Assembly: GCF_008831285.2 (NCBI RefSeq)
Contig: NC_045138.2
Coordinates: forward strand, 38,431,115 to 38,495,114
Source: Nymphaea colorata
Lineage: Eukaryota > Streptophyta > Magnoliopsida > Nymphaeales > Nymphaeaceae
DNA length: 64,000 nucleotides
Direction: 5' to 3'
The translations under genes and the position numbers were made by a program. The notes beneath the pieces are model-generated. The model saw only the letters and a program-made list of their open reading frames with translations. It made no database searches and had not been told where the DNA came from. This document shows, one piece after another, positions 46,991 through 64,000 of the stretch. Numbering within the stretch: the stretch's first letter is position 1; the number at the start of each line of letters is the position of its first letter.

Positions 46991-49900
46991 ATGGCGTCAT
47001 TGGATGATTACTCGCAAGACCTCGAAGAGCTTCGCCACCTTCAGTCCATCGCCAAGCGGCCGCGGGTCCTCTCTCTCATCTCCGGTGAAATCGCAGGCCT
47101 TGAGAACAAGGTACTCTCCTTTCTTATTTTCCCGTCACCCCTCTCCCTCGCTCCCTTTTCTTTCTCTTCCTCGTATCGTTTCCCCTTTCTGTTATCCCAC
47201 GCTCGTCTAGCTTAGTTCTGGTAGTCGTTGGAAAAGTCTAGGCTCCGGACCGACATTCCACCGCTGATTTCTGCTTCGTGAAGGCTTGCGAGTGGACTGC
47301 GAGCGTAGAGTGTATATAGTCTGCCGACAAGAGCAAAGAGCAGCGAGATTGGGTGCGAGCAAAGCTACCACATTATCCGTCGGTTTTCATGCAACTAACG
47401 TGTCGAAAGCAATCGTTGCTGTCGGTTTTCCCTTTTGGTTTCCCTTTATTTGTTCTTGAGGACGTTTATGCTCGTTCTACTTCACCCTCTTTTGAAGAAA
47501 ATTAGTGGTTTCCTGTTTCAGTGTATAAGATTGCACCACCCTCTTTTGGTAATCAGAATGACTTGCCGATTTAGCGTGAATATATACTCTGAGTATTCGT
47601 TTAAAATAAGGGTGAACGTCGACTCCGCGTTATGAAACTTTACATTTCTGAGGACCCTCATTTTCATCTCTTCGCGTTCCAGGAAATGGTCTATTTATTT
47701 CTCCATAACTTTGCTGCCTTTTGTCGAGTATCTTGTTTGATAACAGAGTTTGGGTCTCTGATCAATTCGAGTTACAGACAAATGATGGTTTCCCGTTACT
47801 GTTGTTTATGGTTGCAAGCACTCCAATTTCCCTGGAAAGCAGGAACGGAGCTCAGATGTGCCTGTTAAGTTTGTTGGGGACTGACGAATCTTAATCTTGG
47901 AAGGATAGTTAACTCACGGTTATGGAATTCCAATTCTGAACGAAAGAAATAATTATATAAATTACTTTTTTCTTCTTCTTTAAGAGTGATGCAATCTTTG
48001 CAAGATGAAAGAGGAAAACAAAGTAGAGAATTGATCAGAAATTTGGCGTTTCGTATTTTCCCCTTCTTGATTATTTTACTCTTCAGAGTTAAGGTGTATG
48101 ATCCCAAATTATGTCGATTTTTTGTATGGTTATCTATCAGACGTGAAGATATCGGAAGTATCTGTTGGTGTTCAAGCGCTCTGTTGAGCATTATCTATTC
48201 ACCCTGTCAACTCTTTTACAATTGTTGAGAGTCATTGTCTGTGTTGCTCGATGGAACTGAATACTGATCGAGTTGTTCTTTAGAAGGGTCGTATAGCAGT
48301 TGCTACGGTATTTGCGCTAGAAATATTCCTAAAGGCTTGAACCTGGAATTTCTTTTTTACGTAATATTGTAAATACTGCTTTGGAGGTTTATTTTGTCTC
48401 TAGTTTTATCCTATGAACTGTTCGCAGATATTGAAGGCCGCTACACCAGTGCCAATCGCAAGAACTCCTAATCCTGCTGCTTCAAACGGCAAGGCCCCAA
48501 CGGTGAACTACATTACACTTGGATCTTTTAGTTGGGATCAGGATACCGACAAACTCAAGGTATGTGAATCAATACATTTTCAGGTAATTGAGTTTTCAAT
48601 TGCGTGGTTGCCATCAATAGCATTCCATATGGTTGTAGAAACATGTAGCCGAGTAGTGTTCACTGTTTGTCTGGTTCTAGATCCTTCCTTATCGTCTTTC
48701 CTCTCTTTCCTGGATTTCGTTTCTTTGTTGACATGGTGGGTGTATGGATAATCAGACTAAATATGAAACTGATCCATGCCATGATTCTGTAGTTTGTTTC
48801 TTCCCTCCCTATGCTTCAATTTGGAGGAGCTGTTGAACAGTCTATTCTACCATTTCTATACTTTCTGTTTTTGATGATATAGTCACACTCTCACAACTAT
48901 AACCATCGATGGCTCGATAGGAACTAGTTCTTGCTTGGGCATTGTCCAACTTAGAGTTGACCACGTGCATGGTTGATATGCTGGAATGTGCATCATTTTC
49001 TAATCATATGTAACTAGGAGATCCTGCTATTTTTCTGGTTCTTGATATTTAAAGGGTTTATTTAATGCTTGCAACAACATAGTTGGGTGAAGAAATTCTA
49101 ATGTTGGAGGCGTGGTCAATGGTTAGTGAGAACGATTTCTCTTTGTCCTTGATATCATAGCGCCAAGGCGTGCTTCTTACACCATTAAAATTGGTGAAAG
49201 CAACGCAAATAATTGGAATTTTGGAAGCATGTCTGGCAGTCATCGCATCATACAAAACCAAATGCAAATTAAAGCTTGTGTGCCAGAACGACGTAAGCAT
49301 TCAGGATTTACCTTGAGGGGGCTGAGCACCTTTGCCAAGGACGAAGAATGGTTTTTGATGTGTTGCAGGGAAAGGTGTTGATGTTGGTCAAGTTCTTCGT
49401 TTGATTTATGCCAGTAGCAAGCTATTTCGACTTGCAATATTCTAGCGTCAAATCAAAGATTGCTGACGAATATAGCTTTGTCTGGCATCTGGCGGTAAGG
49501 CAGTGCATGAGAATGGATGCATTTAGGAAAGTAGGAGCTATCAAGTCCTAGATTTGGCAACGACCACATCTAGGACTAGGAGGTGCAGTTGTTAAAAGTT
49601 GAAACTGTTTTGGTATGAAGATGGGGGGTATCACTTCTCTATCTAAATGCATAAAGTTGTCCTAGCTGCCATCTCTCCTCCTCCATCAAGATTGTAGGGC
49701 CAAGGTTCTGCCAAATGCAGACTCCCAGTTCAGCTACCACTTCCACCATTATTGTTGACAAAAATAAGTTAGGTTCTTCTTTGATAGTTCTTGAAGCTTT
49801 AAGCTCCATGTTACCGGCGATGCTCTATGGCAGCTTTGACTGGGAACTAATATCTGCGTTTTTTTGTAAATCCTATCACAGTTATATGTCTCACTGGAGG

Positions 49901-50453
49901 GTGTGCATCAGGAAAAGGTTGACGCAGTATTTAAGGAGATGTCTGTTGATGTGAAATTTCATGATGTCCAAGGCAAGAACTATCGATGTGCTATTCCCAA
50001 ATTGAACAAGGAAATAGTGCCTGAAAAATCGAAGGTTACAGTTAAGCCGAACAAAGTAATCATCACATTGCACAAAGCTTCCAAGGGCAATTGGATGGAT
50101 TTGCACTTCAAAGAGGATAAGGTAACTATCTGTCGTCTTCTGTCATGTATTGTATCTCTTATTTCTAATTGCAGCCATAACAAGGCTGGTATTTGAATTG
50201 TAGCTAAAACCAAGTATGGACAAAGAAAAAGATCCCATGGCAGGAATAATGGATCTAATGAAGGTAATTTTTAAAGATGCTGCTTAATCCTTTTTTTGGG
50301 ACGTGATATTCGATAGTACTCAACATATGGTCACTTCTGTTGCTGCAGAACATGTATGAAGAAGGTGATGATGAAATGAAGAAGACCATTGCGAAAGCGT
50401 GGACGGATGCAAGATCTGGCAAAGCTGCGGATCCTATGTCAAGCTTCCGTTGA
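46991..50453 (+). CDS. CACYBP: Calcyclin-binding protein homologue (CS and SGS domains)
   Basis: Predicted 218-residue CacyBP/SIP homologue. Exons: 46991-47110, 48428-48559, 49882-50121, 50204-50263, 50349-50453, ending in TGA; all junctions GT-AG. The N-terminal segment (residues 1-40) is a short helical dimerisation-type region. A CS (p23-like) domain spans about 70-165, with VNYITLGSFSWDQ, LYVSLEGV, and VIITLHKA then NWMDLHFKED. The C-terminal SGS region includes DPMAGIMDLMKNMYEEGDD and ends in DPMSSFR. Animal CacyBP links Siah E3 ligase to SCF complexes and binds S100 and HSP90-related partners; the plant role is much less known, so function is inferred. Intron 2 (48560-49881) is long with no recognised insert. 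The gene is convergent with the katanin-like gene. Confidence 0.92.
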
Positions 50454-51145
50454 GTGGTCTCCTAGTTGCTTGCCTGGTCCTTCTGTTAAAATCTAATGCA
50501 AAGCTTCTCATATCTGTATCTAGAGCATATTTCTTGCAGGTTGCAAAGCTTGAACAAAGTTCAGATTATGGCTTATTTTACCTCCTTTGCGTTGGCAATG
50601 CTTCTTTTTTGCTTCCATATCCTTGAATGATATTATGTCTTGTTTTGTTTCCCCCCAAGTTGGCGATATTTCTGCTTTTCTTTTTCCTCTCCCGGCATCC
50701 TTAAAGATACAGCACCTACCTGATACTGGGATGGAAGGCGAATCATTTGTGTCAATGTAATGTCCGGTGTGCACCACCGCCTTACTTTTCTTCCATCCCC
50801 ATCAAAGTCCATTCTTAGCTCACCAGAGCTCTTGATGGACTTGCCAACTTCTGAACCTTTCCCGTGGACAAGGATGGGAGCAATTGAACACTTCGATTTA
50901 TTATTGTGTGCACCACCAATAAATGGTAGAGAGCACCACCAAAATGCATATGTCGCTTCCCATTCACTCCCACGATAAGCGAATGCAATGATCCTCTACG
51001 TAATATCGCCACATGCGATCAGTCTAATAAACCATTTTACGCTTCATTATATCTCACAAGGTCTTTCTTTCCTTTTCCCCTTTATGGTTCTCAACAGGAA
51101 AACTGAAAGAAAAACTGTGCACACAATAAAAAAGGAAAACGAAAA
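50454..51145. other. Convergent 3' intergenic region
   Basis: This separates the CacyBP stop from the KATNAL2 stop and must hold both 3' UTRs and poly(A) regions. No other feature was seen. Confidence 0.6.
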
Positions 51146-60768
<9,623 letters not shown>

Positions 60769-60899
60769 GCTCCAGACAGTAGTAGAAGGGAGAAGCGAAG
60801 GGGCAGCAGCTCTTTCTTTCTATCTCTGCCTGTCTCCCCCCGCCTTCTTCCTTCTCCCCCCCTCTGCCTTCTCACTCTCGCTGTCACTTCCCCACATAC

Positions 60900-60908
60900 T
60901 ATATATAA
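60900..60908 (-). promoter_or_regulatory. Possible TATA box of KATNAL2
   Basis: On the minus strand TTATATATA lies about 130 bases upstream of the start codon at the edge of a GA-rich leader. Position fits a TATA box, but AT dinucleotide runs are common in this window. Confidence 0.45.
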
Positions 60909-61559
60909 TTACAATAAGAATATCAAGGCTGCTAGCTGTGTTGATGACTTGATTCCTTCCATGAAAGCGGGCCCCAGTCTCCCTTTTGTCACTACTTTGG
61001 CCTCCTTCTTCCCTCCCGTTCCCTCTGCAGCTAGGCAGGACATCAGCCACGAACTCTCCCATTTCTAAGGCCTGCCGCAGGCGCCAGTTTACCTTCGAAA
61101 AATTTTAGTTTCTCAATCAAAATCAGTAAGGAAACAGACATTTACTTGAGAGAGAGACGACGTTTGAACCAATCTTCTTACCTCATAAATTACGTAAAAA
61201 GAAATAAATCCATATTTAAGCACATCTAGTGAATTTTAAAGATGCAGCAATTTTTTTTTTTATCGACCTAATTGGACCCGACCTAAATCAACTGGGGACT
61301 CGGCTTCATTCAGATCTCAATTGCAGTCCATTTTATGAAACGGCAGAACTTACCAGTAAAATGGGGTCAACGGGCTGAGATTTCTGCTTGGTGTGCAGAC
61401 TCAGCTACCCACCAAACCTAGATCCAGATCCAATTGATAATCACAATTAGACTTCTTTATCAGATCCAAAACCAGGTCGGCCGTCATGCAAACCCAACCT
61501 GTTGTATCTTCATTTTTTGATACTCGACGGGGCTCAGCGTAGTTAATTCTGATGGGCTG

Positions 61560-61700
61560 GCGGTGCCTTGGTCACTCCTCATTTTTCTTAAAATTTATAT
61601 GTAAATTTTAAAAAAATTTATTTATTATATATATATATTTTTTAAAAAATAATATTCCGGTGCTTGTCAAAATTTTGAAACTATATTTCAACGCTCGTCT
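61560..61700 (-). repeat. Dispersed noncoding repeat, copy C
   Basis: In inverse orientation it shares the segments of copies A and B: TGAAATATAGTTTCAAAATT, a TTT-rich tract and ATTTACATATAAATTTT, then a GGAGTGACCAAGGCACC end. Noncoding. Confidence 0.5.
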
Positions 61701-63279
61701 TGACTCCACCTCGTGATGAAAGTTCGATGTTAGTTCAATTTTCATACACTACTATTCTGCGCATGGATACACATCACTTTAGTTGACAATTGTATCACTC
61801 CCTACTCATCTTAAAGGCAAAGCAAATGAGGAAAAAAATTCAAGAAGAAGAAAAAAGCACATGCGACTTTGGTTCTTTTCTGGTGCAATGTTTTGGTATT
61901 GAAAAAAGACCCAAAGGACACAAGAAAGTGAAACACAAATCTCATGCAACCTGTGTTTCCTGATACATGGCATTAACGTTTCAACAAGTGTTTGCGAAAA
62001 CACGAATTTAATCTTGTTAAGTGGCGATCGTGAAAAGTCTGTCGTAAAAGCCATGTGGGTGGCCTTTATCGTGAAAAGGATGGTACATTAATGGCATTCT
62101 ATGCATAAACCAAAACTTAGAAAATGCTGCAATAAAGCAACATTCACCAGCTAATGTATCGATTTGATTTGTTGGTTGATACAAGAATAGCCTGTGACGT
62201 GCTTTATTTTTTTAATTATTTTTAGTTGTTCATGTATATATATTTCCTTCTGTTGAATTGGTGGATTTCCTAACATGTGTCGTATCGCTGAACAGTACAG
62301 TACAGTACAGCTAAGAGACGACGAAATGTAGACATCGATGAGTTGGACCATACATGTGACGTAACGTTCAACTTGGGAAAAAATTCTCGACATTACATAC
62401 TTTGTGTGGCTCATTTGGTGAGAGCAATGCTGCGTTCTTTACGAGACACAAACGTTTCTCCTAAAACACCCCCTTGATGCACTGAATTGTTCTGTTTAAG
62501 CAACTCCTCTGCATTGAAGAAATATTAAAATAATTATCAAAATGACCAGCTTGCCTCCTAAAATCAAAGCCATCTTTTCGCAAATAAAAATTAAACAATG
62601 CTCAGCCCTCACCAGGCCGGCGGCGAGGGATGGGCAGTAGCCGACCGACAAACAAAAGCCTCAGAACAACGAAGATATTTTTTTTTTCTAAACATAAGTT
62701 TGAATTAAGAGGACAATTTCGTCATTTAATGATTATTTTAGTATTTTTCAAGTAAACAATTATTACTTTAAAAATAGAGGGAAAAGTGAGCTTGTGTTTT
62801 TTAACGTTTTCAAAAAGACGTGTTTAACGTTTTCAAAAAGACACGGTTGATCCATTATTCGCTCATTTGTTGAGGGGTCGTTGGCAAGTTTTTACTAAGC
62901 AAAAAAAACATAGGAATTGGAAGAGAACAAATACCCACCGTTGCACCGTTGCAAGCCAGTTGTTGATTAAAATATTAGACACCAACCCTTTCAAAGTTGA
63001 CGCATGCTATGACCATGGGGGCAGAGGGAGATAATCTTAGGGGAGAAAGAGGAGGGGAGGAGAAGAGCATGGCCAAGATGAAAAGTGTAGCTCACCATAA
63101 ACAAAAGAAGCAAAGCAAGTTCCACAACACTGAACAAGCCAAGTCAGAGAAGCAGGCATTAACCCGGCGCAGCAAGCCTTCTGTTCACAGATTTCAGTTA
63201 TGTACACAAACACCAGTGAAATGAATTGCCTATTTGCACAGTGGACTGTAAATGACACCTGTAGAAACAATGCAGGAAG

Positions 63280-63388
63280 CTAATCGTCGACTGGATCTTC
63301 TGGTGTTTCATTTGCCTTCCTTTTTATAACAACCACCGGGCAATCTGCATGCTTCGTACAGAACTCGCTCACTGTTCCAACAAATACC
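63280..63388 (-). CDS. Universal stress protein family, last exon (partial gene)
   Basis: This final exon encodes 35 residues: VFVGTVSEFCTKHADCPVVV, then IKRKANETPEDPVDD and TAG. It enters after TTAAG|GG in phase 2 (likely an Arg codon split by the intron). The G-x-V-S-x-x-C...CPVVVI pattern is the C-terminal strand region of the UspA fold, where the G-x9-G(S/T)-type ATP-binding loop ends in typical members; the (D/E)DPVDD tail resembles plant USPs. The remaining exons must lie beyond position 64000. The 63389-64000 segment appears to be intron with no further exon recognised. Confidence 0.8.
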
Positions 63389-64000
63389 CTTAAGAGAAAA
63401 CAAGGCAAATTCGCCAAACATGAGTACAAATGCTGTCCATTAAGCCAGCAAGCAGATTTGTTATCATAAAGAACGATCAAAACCCTGAAGGAAAAAGAAA
63501 CCTCAAGCATCATGTTCTCCACAAAAGGAAATCGTCTGCTTCATAAGCATGCATGGATGGGTCCTGGAATTTTTATTGGAAAGGAAAAAGGTTCTCCAAA
63601 TTATAGTTTCAATAGAATTTTCGAAAAAATGCTAGGGGATTCATATTACCGTATCAAGATCATGTGCGAGGAGAGCATAAGGCATTAGGATAGATACCTT
63701 AAGCAACGACATGAAGCCTATCTTGAAGACAACATTTCTCGTTTAGACTACTTAGACTTAAATTCAACCGAACCCTGCATACTCCTAACTCGGCGCAACA
63801 TACTCAACAAAGTACCTGTCCTAAGGCTTCAAATTGGATCTGATGCAGATCATCATGCTCTAAAACATGTGATTAGGTCGTTCCAACCTAGTTGATGTTT
63901 GGCTCTGAACAACTAAACCCGAGAACAGAATTTTCATGACATGGCAATGATCCACAATTTCCACCAATTTATAAGTTCTAGTATTGATAATAGATCTCTA
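63389..64000 (-). other. Probable intron of the USP gene
   Basis: The segment is AT-rich, continues upstream of the USP last exon and contains no second USP motif block. I infer it is intronic, reaching past the window end. Confidence 0.5.

Larger units (their letters stand above)
60769..63279. other. Intergenic DNA between KATNAL2 and the USP gene
   Basis: The first 300 bases are the CT/GA-rich KATNAL2 promoter. Beyond it lie inverse repeat copy C (61560-61700), AT-rich DNA and the likely USP 3' UTR near 63100-63279. Short open frames here show no recognisable content. Confidence 0.6.

Noticed and set aside
49058-49437. Possible retroelement fragment in CacyBP intron 2
   Set aside because: Open frames on the minus strand show no reverse transcriptase, integrase or gag motif.

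Overview
This window is nuclear DNA from a flowering plant. Its genes are split by many short AT-rich introns, its intergenic DNA is full of dinucleotide microsatellites, and every recognisable protein is closest to land-plant families. No grass-specific feature is evident. The species cannot be named from the sequence alone. I found seven complete protein-coding genes and the 3' end of an eighth. For each complete gene I traced the exons by hand, and the reading phases close exactly.

Layout from left to right: AT-rich repeat DNA with a foldback-like structure (1-2.4 kb); a HUA1-type six-CCCH-finger RNA-binding protein on the minus strand (2.4-11.0 kb); repeat-rich intergenic DNA (11.0-15.6 kb); a PCaP1/DREPP plasma-membrane cation-binding protein on the plus strand (15.6-17.1 kb); a microsatellite-rich, gene-poor stretch with some unassigned open frames (17.1-21.6 kb); the replicative helicase subunit MCM6 on the minus strand with 18 exons (21.6-30.4 kb) and an E2F-like promoter cluster; about 4 kb of intergenic DNA; a DA2/GW2-type RING ubiquitin ligase on the plus strand (34.6-39.5 kb); an ICR1-type ROP-GTPase interactor (42.9-45.6 kb) and a calcyclin-binding-protein (CacyBP/SIP) homologue (47.0-50.5 kb), both plus strand; a katanin-p60-like AAA ATPase (KATNAL2/CCP1 type) on the minus strand (51.1-60.8 kb), convergent with CacyBP; and the last exon of a universal stress protein gene (63.3-63.4 kb) whose upstream part lies beyond the window.

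The genes are ordinary housekeeping and developmental genes and do not form a pathway or cluster. Several relate loosely to cell division, growth and cytoskeleton (MCM6, DA2, ICR1, katanin-like), but this looks like chance neighbourhood. I did not find a new biological system. The most interesting points are smaller: two well-supported GC-AG introns and a possible third; a PCaP1 homologue whose second residue is Ser instead of the myristoylated Gly; a 9-nt alternative donor in the DA2 RING region; E2F-like sites at MCM6; a repeated exon-pair design in HUA1; many short tandem duplications in noncoding DNA, one copying an exon end; and several unassigned mobile-element-like sequences.
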